A program made the position numbers and the translations under genes. This document shows positions 1 to 10,716 of a stretch of 64,000 bases of DNA, in pieces (the first letter of the stretch is position 1; each line of letters begins with the position of its first letter). The DNA is from Ariolimax columbianus (taxonomy: Eukaryota > Mollusca > Gastropoda > Stylommatophora > Arionidae), in contig JAVGWX010000011.1 of assembly GCA_036924085.1 (NCBI GenBank), positions 13,697,318 through 13,761,317 on the forward strand. The letters run 5' to 3'. Under the pieces are notes generated by a model that was given only the letters and a program-made list of their open reading frames with translations, did no database searches and was not told where the DNA came from.

Positions 1-414
1 TGCTCGCCAGCAAATAACTTTGCCACCACAAAGACGATCCATTACGCCGATCATAAATAAAGCTTGCAGATTTGTTTTGACTGTCAGATCGGCGATCAAG
101 ACGAGTAAAGGACCCCACAGAGATGCTGTCAATCCTGTGCAATGACTCTGTGCTGCTTGCTAAACCAAAAATGCGTTTTGCGGTCCCAATGGTGTGAAGG
201 GAACCGACAAATCATCTACATGACTGCTACTTGTGCATGACTCCTCTAAAGTGGTGGGGTATTGCTAACAAAAAAAAAGCGCAACTGACCTATCCAAATA
301 TCCCCTCTGCTATACAGCGAGTGCCTCACAGGGAAGGACTTCCTACGAAGGACCCACAATAATCTTATACCATGGATAATGAGGAAGAGAGTAAAAGATC
401 TACACCAAGAAATC
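1..414. other. No feature recognised
   Basis: Mixed-composition DNA. I see no coding, RNA or repeat signal here on either strand. Confidence 0.4.
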
Positions 415-540
415 CTGATTCTGTGCCTATTGAAGAGGTCCTTTCTTGCCTATTGAAAAGGTCATGATTATGTGCCTTTTGAAGAGGTCCTGATTTCTTG
501 CCTATTGAAGAGGTCATGATTCTGTGCCTATTGAAGATTC
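415..540 (+). repeat. Minisatellite, about 28 bp x 4
   Basis: Four to five degenerate units built around TGCCTATTGAAGAGGTC, alternating with TGATTCTG or TGATTTCT endings. The short open frame that crosses it is a by-product. Confidence 0.75.
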
Positions 541-1600
541 TGCACAGTCACATACAAGTATCGAGAATGAATAATCTAGTGAGAGATCTGAAATTGCCGA
601 AAAATAAAACCAAACTTTTGGGGTCCAGACTGCAGCAATGGAATCTTATAGAAGAGACTGTCCATGTTTCGCGCTCGGTATAAAGATCTTCTTCCGTATT
701 TAACAAGAACATATAACTTCATTGATTGCGTTGATTTAGTAAGCCTGATGGCAGCGCTACACATAAACTACACAGATGCATTTTGAATAATGTTCATTGA
801 TTCTTCCAAGTTGAGCTTAACAGCTATGCGGCTATATAATGGTAAGAGTTTGCAATCTCTTCAAATCGGGTATGCAGCCCACATGAAATAATAAATGTAA
901 TCCAACACGAAACAGCTGTTACACACCATTAACTACGGCAGATATAAGTGACAGATTTATGGTGACCTGAAGGTCATTGCCATTTTCATGGAACTACAGC
1001 AAGGCTACACTAAGTGTTGCTATTTCTTCTCTATGTGGAACATCCTAGCCAGGACTTCTCACTACAAGAAAAATAATTAGCCCCCAACGAAAAACAAGTC
1101 TTTGAAATTACACATTTTGCCGTCATCTAGATTGTTTCCCTGCTTTATTCGGTGCTGTCAGTGACGAGCATGGCGAACGATTTCATTGGGCATTTTTACA
1201 CTCGAAAAAAAGGTACAATAAGAAATTGCATGCATCAATGTTAGCAGACTATTGTTGAACTCTTGTGGGAGATGCTCCAGAAACGCATTACAACTCTCAG
1301 CCAAAAGGACGGAACTGTGATTCATTTCCGCTATCAGCATTATAACATTTGCAATTGCGTAAAACTTGTTTTATAGATATTTTTAGTTTTTAATTAGAGC
1401 TAATCTGGTGTTTTAATGGCCATATTTATTGTCAGCAGCCCAGACAACATAAAGGTGACTCCATTCAATCTCAGATACACACAAAAATTCAAAATGTTGT
1501 TACCCATTGTTATGAAGCTAATGGTACCTCACGTCTCTCTTTGGATCTGCCACCTTGAGGTGTTTGGTTCAAATCCAGATTGTCTATTACTCCATTATCA
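541..1600. other. No feature recognised
   Basis: AT-rich, about 1 kb. The longest open frames are 60-90 codons with no family resemblance I can name. I see nothing I can annotate. Confidence 0.4.
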
Positions 1601-1876
1601 TTTCTATTGTCTGTGTATATTTTTAGTTCTCTTGTCTGTGTATATGTTTAGTTCTCTTGTCTGTGTATGTGTTTAGTTCTCTTGTCTGTGTATATGTTTA
1701 GTTCTCTTGTCTGTGTATATGTTTAGTTCTCTTGTCTGTGTATATGTTTAGTTCTCTTGTCTGTGTATATGTTTAGTTCTCTTGTCTGTGTATATGTTTA
1801 GTTCTCTTGTCTGTGTATATGTTTAGTTCTCTTGACTGTGTATATGTTTAGTTCTCTTGTCTGTGTATATGTTTAG
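1601..1876 (+). repeat. Minisatellite, 25 bp x 11
   Basis: Eleven nearly identical tandem units of TTCTCTTGTCTGTGTATATGTTTAG-type sequence. Only isolated substitutions separate the units, so the array is young or homogenised. Confidence 0.93.
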
Positions 1877-2678
1877 CGAGTGCTAATAATATATTTCTCT
1901 CTGCTATTGTTAATCTGCAGTCATCTCGTGACATATTCTTTACAGCGCGTGAACACATCTCGAGTTCTGACAACACGACCTACTTCACACACGGACATCT
2001 TCAAACTTCCAGTAAAGTCCTGACCTCATCTTCTTCCAAAATGAGCCCATTCCTTCTTCCTAGGTCCAATGCCTTCTTCTATCTACCTATCCAAGCAATT
2101 TTGTATTTTTATATGACTGAAATAAACTAGCTTCTTCCTCGTGGTGTTATTTATAACCCATTTTTCTTACACCTAGTTTTTACAAAATTTATTTATTTTA
2201 TTTTTTCTACGTCCAAGCTATTTTCAATGTCTTTCAATAACACTTCATTTCGAAACATGATATCTTTTCTGGAATGGTTTTATTTCATGTCCATGTCACG
2301 CCCCATGGATACCACATCTTCAAAGCAGTTGAATCTTCATCTTCTTTCTGGTGTCCTGTCACACACTTTCTATCTACAGTAGTTTCCGTGTAGAACTTGA
2401 TAACCTGTGCTATCGTTGACGCTAAGAAATCGTCAGTTTTCCAGCTGCTTTCCTAGATACTTTTCCTTCTCTGAGCTTTAACCAATCTGCCACTCAGTTC
2501 CTCACGTTTGTAAGAGTTGCTGTTGATGTGAAAGCACCGGGGATTAATTCTGTCTCACTTCAACTCACTGCAACAATTACATTTACCGTTTGGAAATCCG
2601 AATGATTATTGGCAGGGCCCGAAATGGGAGCAAGAATAGTCACTGTGTAAACTTACTAAGCTATCGTACGAAGTCACT
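1877..2678. other. No feature recognised
   Basis: Pyrimidine-leaning DNA with an AATAAA-like hexamer near 2,120. No gene can be supported. Confidence 0.35.
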
Positions 2679-2736
2679 ATGAAAAGTTGGGTACGGGACT
2701 GCCTGCCTCATTCTATAGTAACTCAAATTTACAAAA

Positions 2737-3080
2737 CCTATTACCAGTTGAACAGAAGAGAGCAAGTCGTGGTCTTCAGACTTCGCACTGGCCACAATAG
2801 ACTGAGGTACCGCCTATTCAACAAATTGAAGATAGGTGGTACCGACGAATGCCCGTGTGGTACCGAGAAAATGACCGCTGAGCATCTGCTGCAGAACTGC
2901 CCGACATACGAGGATCAGAGAGAGCAGATGTGGCCATCACCAGTGGAACCACAAGAGAAGCTCTATGGCAGTGTCGACAGCCTCAGGATGACCGCCGCTT
3001 TTTTCGAAAAAATAATGGTTACTGTCTGACTGCGTACGAAGAAGAAGAAGAAGAAGAAGAAGAAGAAGAAGAAGAAGAAG
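2737..3080 (+). mobile_element. LINE-N copy 1, 5'-truncated 3' end
   Basis: A 344-bp 3' fragment of the RNase H-bearing LINE that recurs in this window. It starts at the coding stretch YQLNRREQVVVFRLRTGHNR and includes the C-terminal zinc knuckle (C-x-C-x8-H-x4-C). It ends in CTGCGTACGAAGAAG and a (GAA)n tail. A perfect 12-bp direct repeat, AAATTTACAAAA, flanks it at 2,725-2,736 and 3,081-3,092. This is the signature of target-primed reverse transcription. The interrupted host sequence (about 2,640-3,470) is open in places, but I do not recognise it. Confidence 0.9.
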
Positions 3081-3092
3081 AAATTTACAAAA

Positions 3093-3470
3093 ACATCAAC
3101 AAATATGCACAACTCAACAAAGTGGAAAAATGCAGCTCAACCATCCAAGACACAAATGGATTATCTGTCAAGGGGCCAAATGACGCGATGCAGAGAAAGC
3201 CGCAGGAAATCGACATCGCTGCCTTGCATATTTTTTTATATGGGATTGCCTCTAGGTTTGAAGGTGCGTTCAGTGTACCTGGCTGCAAAGATTGCCCAAC
3301 TGGCAGCAAAAATGATAAACTACAGAATTGATAAAAAAAATATACAGGGTAAAGAGAACGTCCCAAATACATACAGAATATGAGGATACGTGAACAGAGC
3401 TGGAAAAGGAACATAAGAATGGCGTTAATGTCTGTCCGGCAACGCTGTTTGAAGTGAACACTCAACTAGA
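3093..3470. other. Unrecognised sequence right of the LINE-N insertion
   Basis: Continuation of the sequence split by the LINE-N insertion. Open frames of 90-130 codons overlap on both strands, but none matches a family I know. It could be an older unknown repeat or non-coding DNA. Confidence 0.3.
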
Positions 3471-3590
3471 ACACATTCTAGCAATAGCGAGATGAAGGTT
3501 TTTTAAGTTTCCTGAGCTGTGAGTTGGCAGTATCTATTGTATCCATTCCAGTTATGGATAAACTTGCAGGTTTCTCATGTCTGCTATCTC

Positions 3591-3950
3591 CACGTCCAAC
3601 ATTGGACATCCCATTTAGTGTATTTTCTCACTCGGTGGTCGAGAAGTCTCCACGTCCAACATTGAACATCCCATTAAGTGTATTTTCTCCCTCCGTGGCC
3701 GAGAAGTCTCCACGTCCAACATTGAACATCGCATTTAGTGTATGTTCTCCCTCGGTGGTGGAGAAGTCTCCACGTCTAACATTGAACATCACATTTAAGG
3801 TATATTCTCCCTCGGTGATGGAGAAGTCTCCACGTCTAACATTGAACATCACATTTAGTGTATATTCTATCTCCGTGGTGGAGAAGTCTCCACGTCTAAC
3901 ATTTAACATCTCATTTAGTGTATATTCTCCCTCTGTGGTCGAGGAGACTA
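3591..3950 (+). repeat. Minisatellite, 60 bp x 6
   Basis: Six 60-bp units, each beginning CACGTCYAACATTKRACATC, later units more diverged. The period is a multiple of three, so open frames run through on both strands and translate as 20-residue repeats. I regard those frames as artefacts of the repeat. Confidence 0.93.
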
Positions 3951-4744
3951 AACACGTCACTCGTTTCTGTCCATGCTTGGAGGGGCAACTCACATCAATC
4001 AATCAAAGCCCGTCGCTCCTCTCTGAACATAGGTCATTGACAACACCTCGACAGCATACACAGCCCTGTGCTGCTCTTTCTGCCTCTCTCCAGGTTTAAT
4101 CATGTAATCTTAGTTCTTTCTCACATTGTCTTCTTCATGTATTTTTGGGTCTACCTTTTTCACTTTATTCCCTCGAGGATTCCATATAAGAGCCTGTCTG
4201 GCTATTTTGGACGATTCTTTGCCGCAGCATATGTCCTATCCAGCCGCATTTCAACGCTAAATTTGCTGTTCCGGTGGTTGTTGTTCGCTCTTCTTCTATA
4301 GGTCTATTTTCCGCAAGGGAATTCACATACTCCTCCAAAATTATGTTTCGACGTCATCATAAAATGATCTCCAAAGAAGGCTTGGAGATCAAGAAGGGTA
4401 CCAACAAAGAAAGTTCAGACGTTCATAAAGAAATTCATCAGCAAAATAAATTTTGGGGTAGAAAGTGGGCAAGAAGATTGTTAGCGTTGACATGCGCAAT
4501 AGAATTAGGAAGATGGTAGTTATTTAGTAAATAAAGGGAAGGCTTTAGCGTTAAACAGGAAACTTTGCGTAAATGGGTGGATGACAGTAGCTGTTCTGGA
4601 ACCCAAAGGACACGATACTTAGAGAACTGTCAACGCACACGTGTCGAAGGGGACTTAGAGGGAGGCAGGGCAGATGATGCAGATGAGGGGAAAAAACAGA
4701 CATACTTCGCATGTGCTAGTTGAAGACCTTTACCATACAGGGAA
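3951..4744. other. No feature recognised
   Basis: About 800 bp with only short open frames. Nothing recognised on either strand. Confidence 0.35.
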
Positions 4745-4755
4745 CATATGATCAT

Positions 4756-5091
4756 GGGTCAAGATACTCAGAGGCGCATGAGCTGCAGTGATCAGCGACC
4801 CATAGACCTTTCTGCTCCTCCTCGCGGTGACCCTGAAAACAGGCTACAGCAGAGCAGACTTACTAAGGAGAAGCGATCGACGAGGGAACGCTAGTCCGGT
4901 ACTCAAAAAATGCTTGCTGAAGTCGGATGTGTTGGACCGAACGGTGCAAATAACGCAGTCAAGCTGTAAACTACGAAACAACACATTCCGCTCTCTGGAC
5001 TACATTCAGCTACTTAAGCCCTTTCGGGGCTTGGTAGCGGGAGATTGAGAACGAACGAAGCGAAGCCAAGCCAAGCCAAGCCAAGCCAAGC
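4756..5091 (+). mobile_element. SINE-B copy 1
   Basis: About 336 bp. The head is related to GCATGAGCTGCAGTGRTCAGC, followed by the shared core TTGCTGAAGTCGGATGTGTT. The 3' end is GGGAGATTGAGAACGAACGA. The tail here is (AAGCC)n instead of (GAA)n. An 11-bp direct repeat, CATATGATCAT, flanks it at 4,745-4,755 and 5,092-5,102. No clear tRNA head is visible, so the promoter source is unknown. Confidence 0.85.
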
Positions 5092-5244
5092 CATATGATC
5101 ATCATTGACTAATTGATTGATTAGTTTATTTATTATCAACCGACACTCTAAGTGGAATTAATGATTAGCTTATCCAACAATCGTTTGTCGTTTAAACCCT
5201 TCTCCACTTTTTATTTTTATTTTTTAGCTAGTCAGTTGTATTTG

Positions 5245-5650
5245 CCCTAATGCCGTTGAGCGTCAATGAGTCTCCCCTGTCCCAAGTGCGTTTCGTCGGT
5301 CGTTGTGAGTCTGTCCCTTTGCATACTTACTCCAATGTCGTATATCCACCTACCTCGCGGCCGCCCTGCTGCCAGATCTACCAGCGTTGTGTAGCCATCA
5401 GGAGAAGGTGACGAGAGTGCATTCTCAGGAGATGACTGAACCAGCGTATTTTGTTCATACAAATGTACTCTGCACAAGAAGTAATGCCAACCATACTTTG
5501 AATGTCTTCATTTCGCAGTCTATCTCTCCTGGTAACACCGATGACCTTCCTCAAACAATTAATTTCACACGTCGAAATTATTCTTTCACGCGCCTTGGAC
5601 ACTGCCGGTACCCCTGAGGTCGGGATATCAGCTATTTCAACCCACAAACC
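5245..5650 (-). mobile_element. LINE-Y copy 1, RT C-terminal remnant
   Basis: Minus-strand frames carry the C-terminal part of a LINE polyprotein after the RT palm: LRKVIGVTRRDRLRNEDIQ, then KIRWFSHLLRM, then a GRPRGRW-type basic motif. This order is typical of RTE/CR1-like non-LTR elements. Two frames are needed, so it is broken. The same sequence recurs at 18,695-18,945. Confidence 0.7.
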
Positions 5651-5772
5651 CCCATCCCATGATCTTCACCAAGGTTGAATGCCTTCCCACAAACCCCCAT
5701 CCCATGATCTTCACCAAGGTTGAATGCCTTCCATCAAATCCCAGCGTATGATCTTCACCAAGGTTCAATATC
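5641..5772 (+). repeat. Tandem repeat, 45 bp x 2.9
   Basis: Two near-perfect units of CCCACAAACCCCCATCCCAT plus ATCTTCACCAAGGTTGAATG, and a third diverged unit. Confidence 0.85.
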
Positions 5773-5984
5773 TTGTTATAAAACCCAAAAATTTCAACTG
5801 ACTAACCTTGATTTATAGCAAGTTAATATGACTGTAATTTATACATCTTTTTTTTTTTAATTCTCAGCTAACAGATGTAAGCGTCATATTTTTCTCTTCA
5901 ACGATTCTTATGTTTTCTTGATATTATCGTGCATGCGCTTAGTCTTTCAGTTTTTTCTAGAATGTGTTGATGTAAATGTGGAAA

Positions 5985-6895
5985 AGGGGCATTGCTATAT
6001 GCATATTCCACATCGTGCAATGTAGAAAATAATATCGATCTTCTTTCTCTAGGGACAACCTCTGTGGCATCACCCAGTCAGACAGAGAATGGCATTCGTT
6101 TCGTACTCCTGTTTTCACAACAAAAGTCTGGTCGTGATGTTTTGTATAAAGACTTTTATGAATTGAACGAAATATCTAGCAATTTCAGAGCGGAAGCAGA
6201 GACACTGAGGGCTGCAGTAGAAGCAGTGCTGACAGGCAAAAGAAATGAAAGTCATATAGTCCTGTTTACAGATGCCCTGGCCGTAGTCACAGCACTAAAA
6301 AGCCAGAAAAATACTGAACTTAATGACTTAAGAGCAGTACTCTGTCAACTATGCCAGCAGTCCGCACCAAAAAGAGTAGTGGTACAGTGGGTTCCATCCC
6401 ACTGTAACATCCAAGGCAACGAGGAGGCAGACAGACTGGCAAAAGAAGGTGCAAGACTACCACAACCAGATCCTAGTGTGACATACAAAGAGTCAAAAAG
6501 GCTTATTAGAGCTAGATACATGACCAAATGGGAAACGGAACATACTGGCTACACAAAAAACGATGCCTATTACCAGTTGAACAGAAGAGAGCAGGTCGTG
6601 GTCTTCAGACTCCGCACTGGCCACAATAGACTGAGGTACCACCTATTCAATAAATTGAAGATATGTGGCACTGACGAATGCACGTGCGGTACCGGGAAAA
6701 TGACCGCTGAACATTTGCTGCAAAACTGCCCGAGATACGAGGATCAGAGAAAGCAGATGTGGCCATCACCAGTGGCAACACTAGACAAGCTGTATGGCAG
6801 TGTCGACAGCCTCAGGATGACCGCTGATTTTTTCGAGAAAAAAAATGTTGACATCTGACAGCGTACGAAGAAGAAGAAGAAGAAGAAGAAGAACG
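5985..6895 (+). mobile_element. LINE-N copy 2, 3' 0.9 kb
   Basis: 5'-truncated copy of LINE-N. It holds the RNase H domain, the C-terminal zinc knuckle and the 3' end CTGACAGCGTACGAAGAAG with a (GAA)n tail. I could not find a convincing target-site duplication: the left edge is vague. Confidence 0.85.
5992..6858 (+). CDS. LINE-N C-terminal ORF: RNase H plus CCHC knuckle (truncated)
   Basis: An open frame of 288 codons, the best preserved coding piece in the window. Residues about 70-150 look like a type I RNase H: SSNFRAEAETLRAA (second acidic site), VLFTDALAVV (third acidic site), then VQWVPSHCNIQGNEEADRLA (His and final Asp). The usual first motif (YTDGS-like) is missing or degenerate, so activity is doubtful. 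Residues about 195-265 carry RREQVVVFRLRTGHNRLRYH and a zinc knuckle, CTCGTGKMTAEHLLQNC. This layout is known for I/Nimb-type and related LINEs, where RNase H removes the RNA template during integration. The N-terminal endonuclease and RT are absent. The start codon is arbitrary because the element is 5'-truncated. Confidence 0.8.
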   Translation: MLYAYSTSCNVENNIDLLSLGTTSVASPSQTENGIRFVLLFSQQKSGRDVLYKDFYELNEISSNFRAEAETLRAAVEAVLTGKRNESHIVLFTDALAVVTALKSQKNTELNDLRAVLCQLCQQSAPKRVVVQWVPSHCNIQGNEEADRLAKEGARLPQPDPSVTYKESKRLIRARYMTKWETEHTGYTKNDAYYQLNRREQVVVFRLRTGHNRLRYHLFNKLKICGTDECTCGTGKMTAEHLLQNCPRYEDQRKQMWPSPVATLDKLYGSVDSLRMTADFFEKKNVDI

Positions 6896-7405
6896 AAATG
6901 TCTAGGGATACCAAAGACTGTCCCTGTGTGTGCTATGGAAGACCTTTTTAGCATCAACATTCTGAGCACTGTTCTATTTTGTTTGTGGATACAAGTTTAG
7001 GTCTGTGCATCCTCTGTTTCTTATGAACCTTGTTTGTTTTTTCCTCTATGTTTTATGGAAGATAGTTCATATTCTCTTAATGAGTCTGTCTAGTTGATCC
7101 GAGGAAAAAGTAAGTCTTCTTCAGATATTACAGTCTATAAAGTCCTCTTTTATGGATAATTTCACAGTCGTTTCTTTGCTAAAGTTATTTCTGTCTGACA
7201 TATTTGTGCGAATATTGCTTGGAATACATATGCTGCTAATTCAAGGTCTGTTTTAAAATGTTCCGCCTTCAAATTGAAATGGCCTGGGGCATTTCCATCA
7301 TTCAGCTCTTTGTTAGCCGCCATAATTCATTCCCTTCGAAGAATGTCTGTGTTTATATCTTGATCTGTCTCGGCCTAAGGATCCAGGAATGTTAAGCTGT
7401 GTATC
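6896..7405. other. No feature recognised
   Basis: About 500 bp of T-rich DNA, without coding or repeat signals that I can name. Confidence 0.35.
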
Positions 7406-7407
7406 TA

Positions 7408-7840
7408 ATAATAATAATAATAATAATAGCTGTCCATCGTTGTCGATGAGGACCGCCGACATCATCCTTGTCACAGATTTCCCTGTTGGGTGTGGGTGCG
7501 CATGTGGCTGAACAGGCCAATGCGAGCACGAAAATATCTGCTACATATCGGGCACACGAGGTTTGTAGAAGGGGATGGTGTTCCCGCTGCTCGGGATTTC
7601 CGCGTCTCTCGTCTGTTCTGGGCTTTCACAACACGGTCATCTTCACCGGCAGCTACACCCGATTAGACTGCGCTTCTCCAGTCAGATCTGTTTTGCGCAA
7701 GACATTCCCAGGTGTCGATGTCTATCTGGCAACTTTTTAGTGAGTCCTTCAGACCGTCTTTAAAACGTTTCTTTGGGCGCCCCCTCTCGCGCCATCCCTC
7801 TCTCAGCTCGCCGTAGAGAAGCTTCTTTGGGAGCTGTGTA
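7408..7840 (-). mobile_element. LINE-Z copy 1, C-terminal remnant with C2H2 finger
   Basis: The minus strand encodes the end of a LINE protein: KKLLYGELREG, RGRPKKRFKD, LKSCQIDIDTWE, then a C2H2 finger CPICSRYFRARIGLFSHMRTH split by a frameshift or stop. It ends in an (ATT)n tail, seen on the plus strand as (TAA)n at 7,408-7,428. The domain order matches the intact frame at 18,924-19,700. The finger is the C-terminal nucleic-acid-binding module seen in a group of non-LTR elements. Confidence 0.75.
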
Positions 7841-8055
7841 TCTAGTAGATTCTTACTACCTGTTTTTGTAAAATATTATGCTTGTCATTCTTCTTCCTTT
7901 AACGTTGTGATAATGAGATATAATGGTTTTTCTTTTACTAATCTAACGTTACTCACAATTCACTGTTCGACAACTGTGACTTTTGGTATCTGTGTTATGT
8001 TCATTTCTAAGTGCTGTTCCTTTTGCCTGTAAAGGTATTTAAGAGTATTCTTTGT
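7841..8055. other. No feature recognised
   Basis: Short T-rich gap between two LINE 3' ends. Confidence 0.35.
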
Positions 8056-8470
8056 TTGCTCTCATCATCATAATCATCATCAAGTGCCGTCTCTGCATCG
8101 GAGGTTGACGGTAATGGATCTCCAGATGCCTCTGTCCCGTGCTAGGTTGGTACACTCAGTCAAACTGTGTACCGACCACATCTTGATGTTGTCTGTCCAT
8201 CTGTACCTCTGCCGCCATATATATCTCTTTTGCTATTCGCTCCAATATAACTTACCGCAGACTGTCATGTCGCTTACCATGACCAAAGTATTTTACTTTA
8301 TCTGATTTTTATTTCCTTCAAAAGTATTGTATTCACCTTAAGCTGTTCCAGAACCTCACTATTTGTTTTCCTATCTTGCCAAGAAACTCTTTCAAGTCTT
8401 CTGAATACCCATATTTCACAAGCTTCAATACTCTTCACCAATGTATTGTTCTGGTCCAGGTTTATACTTT
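8056..8470 (-). mobile_element. LINE C-terminal remnant with (ATG)n-type tail
   Basis: On the minus strand, broken frames read WVFRRLERVSWQDRKTNSEV, then a GRGTDGQTT-like stretch equivalent to the usual RGRQRRRW-DNI motif, then LARDRGIW. This is the end of the RT C-terminal region of a LINE. The 3' end runs into GATGATGATTATGATG. Several stops and frameshifts show it is dead. Confidence 0.65.
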
Positions 8471-8704
8471 ATACAATAGCGGAGCGTATTATTTGCTTGT
8501 TCAGCAGCCTATACAGTTTCCTGCTACTTTAGATAAACAGTCTGAATCACATGGAAAACCCCCTTTAACGTCACATTCCAAGGCCGAGTAAATAACAGAA
8601 CTGATATTGTGCCAAGATTTATAATCAATATATTATCCACGCAGAGAAATAAAACAAATTCACCGTACAAAACACAACACATCACTGTTGTGAGTGATCT
8701 TTTC

Positions 8705-8785
8705 ACACGACTTTATGTCATTTTTAGGGCGCACGCAACAGTAAACTTACTCACTGTGGGCACCCAACAACAACAACAACAGCTG
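8705..8785 (+). mobile_element. Family D 3' fragment with (ACA)n tail
   Basis: About 80 bp that matches the right end of family D at 30,500-30,585. The shared parts are TCATTTTTAGGGCGCACGCA, then AGTAAACTTACTCACTGTGG and an (CAA)n run. It looks like a strongly 5'-truncated copy, which suggests that family D is a tailed retroposon. Confidence 0.55.
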
Positions 8786-8959
8786 CTGTATCTCCCCACT
8801 ACGCTGCATGTATTCTCTTTCCTATTTGCCATTAAAGTGTCCCGTTACTAAGATCAGATCATATCTGGCAACTATTTCCCTTCCCCACGCGCATGTTGAA
8901 TTCCCCCTACACTTATCCTACCCGTGTCACGTGTTCCAGTTTGCCAGTGTACTACAGTG

Positions 8960-9037
8960 ACGTTTGTAAATCTCCGGAAATCAAACGAAGGAAACAGGAA
9001 AACGAGCTTAGACACCCGATGTTTGGCTATCAGGAAC
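8960..9037 (+). mobile_element. LINE-X copy 1, left part
   Basis: The plus strand codes for RRKQENELRHPMFGYQE. The same coding stretch occurs at 24,690-24,740 and, on the minus strand, at about 34,140-34,190. The element continues at 12,566-12,996, interrupted by the family R insertion. Confidence 0.7.
9024..9037 (+). repeat. Target-site duplication, left copy
   Basis: TGGCTATCAGGAAC, repeated perfectly at 12,566-12,579. It brackets the 3.5 kb family R insertion. On the LINE-X reading frame it lies within GYQE. Confidence 0.9.
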
Positions 9038-9420
9038 TTCTTCTTCTTCTTCATCGTACGCTGTTTACAGCGATATTTACGTTGCACTGATTTAATTTGT
9101 TAGCCAGTGGCTCAGTGCATCCGATTTCAACAGGCGTTTCTGTAGGGTTGCCCTCCTTAGCCTTTGGCTGTCCCCAGCCTGACTGCAAGGCAGCAGTTGT
9201 TTTTGGTCCGAGTTGTCTCTCTTGGGAAGTTGTCTTGCAGGACTATCGAGTCTTCCCTACTCGTGTCTATAGCGTTTGGCAATGATATGATGGACTATGT
9301 ACTAGTTTGTACTATCCCGGAAGAGATGCAGTCCAGTGTGACTTTTTCCCAGGATCGTCACGTCCTGCCAGAAACGTAGCATATGCATATGAGTGAGGTA
9401 TCTTTTTGCTCGCTTTATTT
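9038..9420 (-). mobile_element. Family R body, shared core and (GAA)n tail
   Basis: The last 380 bp of family R, the part kept in all three copies. In element orientation: GATACCTCACTCATATGCAT, CATCTCTTCCGGGATAGTAC, CAGCCAAAGGCTAAGGAGGG, then GTTGAAATCGGATGCACTGA and CAGTGCAACGTAAATATCGC. It ends GCGTACGATGAAGAAG. The middle section matches SINE-A (CACTGGGCC...CAGTGCAACG) and the upstream GGCTAAGGAG stretch matches SINE-B. Confidence 0.85.
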
Positions 9421-9659
9421 TCTCGGCTCATCTGCTGTGATGGTACGCCTAGCATTCCCCGCCACCCGGGAGCTTGTCACCATAGGACAGGAGGTGCAAT
9501 GTCCGCTGGACTGCATCTCTTCTGCGTCCATTGGAATGACTGATAGCAGACATATGCAAAGAGCGAGGAAGGAGTGCATTTTACCAGGTGCATTCCTGCG
9601 GCTCGATCGGGCCGGGACACAAGCCCCAGCCATGTCGTAGCCTCCCATCGCAGCGGTGC

Positions 9660-9770
9660 TGAGATTTTGGGCGGGATTCTGGCTTAGAGGCGTTCGGCCG
9701 TAATCCCTCAGATGTTAGCTTATCAGCCAAGCACGTGGACCAAATGTCAGCGACCTGTGATTCCTCTCGA
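9660..9770 (-). pseudogene. 28S rRNA 3'-domain fragment, distal copy
   Basis: In element orientation it reads CGAGAGGAATCACAGG, ACATTTGGTCCACGTGCTTG, GCTGATAAGC, then GGGATTACGGCCGAACGCCT and CTAAGCCAGAATCCCGCC. This is the well-known end of domain VI of large-subunit rRNA, including the stretch after the sarcin-ricin loop region. It lacks part of the gene before GAGAGG and carries small deletions. Confidence 0.85.
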
Positions 9771-9849
9771 AATAGTGCATTTGACCAGGTGACAAGCCTA
9801 GTCTTGCACGGAGATGTTGTCCGCCTAGGGAGCGGACATATCTCAAGGT

Positions 9850-10330
9850 CAAGGTTTAAGTCTCAGCAGTTCGATGTGAGGTAGCTGATCTACTGCTTAG
9901 GGCACCCGACCGAGAACTAAGTCTTCTACAAATGATGTCATTCCTCATCGCCGTATGGGGTGAATATCGAGCAGCTTCCCGCCCGCTTTAATCAGCGGAC
10001 GGCAGAGACCTCATTCTGCGGCTTGAGCGTGGCCCCCAGGACCCCACCATGTCGAAGCCTCCCTTTGCATTCGTGCTGGGCTGCTTTTGGGCGGGATTTT
10101 TGGCTTAGAGGCGTTCGGCCGCAATCCCTCACCTCGCACCGTTGGCTTATCCGCCTAGTACGTGAACCAAATGTCTGCGGCTCCTCTCGGGCTTAGCAGG
10201 ATTACCATAGCAAAGCCCTGTCATTAGTAGGGTAAAACTGACCTGTCTTCAGAGGGTCTATTTCCAGCACCCGTTCAATATTAGCCAGACCGTATCAATA
10301 GAGGGCTTTTAGTTTGTCAATGGCCAAGTT
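9850..10330 (-). pseudogene. 28S rRNA 3'-domain fragment, proximal copy
   Basis: In element orientation: AATATTGAACGGGTGCTGG, TAGACCCTCTGAAGACAGGT, CAGTTTTACCCTACTAATGA, GCTATGGTAATCCTGCT, CCGAACGCCTCTAAGCC. Further on comes AGAAGACTTAGTTCTCGGTC followed by AGCAGTAGATCAGCTACCTC, which matches the very 3' end of 28S. Several indels, including loss of part of the GAAGCTACCATCTG stretch, mark it as non-functional. Confidence 0.85.
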
Positions 10331-10474
10331 TCTGGAACCTGCGATTTCTGCAGGGTGAAGACCAGATTACCGTAGCAGGCGCTCTTTCATTTTGGGGTTT
10401 GGAGACTGAACTGTCTTCCGTGGGTCTAATACCAGCACATGTTCACTATTAAACCCTACGAAGGTTCTCTCTTT

Positions 10475-10560
10475 TTGACAGTCATTCTACAGTATTGGCG
10501 TGTTAGGTTATTTAAGCCTCAGGCTCCACTCCTGATAGTGCTCTTCCGTCAATTCCTTTA
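10475..10560 (-). pseudogene. Second 18S rRNA scrap inside family R
   Basis: In element orientation: TAAAGGAATTGACGGAAG, CAGGAGTGGAGCCTGAGGCT, then TAACACGCCAATACTG. It repeats 18S sequence already present at about 10,660-10,757, with more substitutions. Both copies lack the same roughly 19-nt stretch after CAACACG, so they share a deleted ancestor. Confidence 0.8.
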
Positions 10561-10689
10561 TCAGAGCACTGGATGCAGACGAACCGAGCCACAGGGGGCA
10601 TAGCCCCAGATTTCTGAGGGTCTAAATCCAGCACCAGTTCCATATTTGACCCCAGAAAAGTGATCTCGGCATGTCAATCATTTCAGTGT

Positions 10690-10716
10690 TGGCCGTGTTG
10701 AGTCAAATTAAGCCGC

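Noticed and set aside
3524..4099. 191-codon plus frame with 20-residue repeats as a repeat protein gene
   Set aside because: The 60-bp repeat is open on both strands, and the non-repeat ends have no recognisable feature or splice context.
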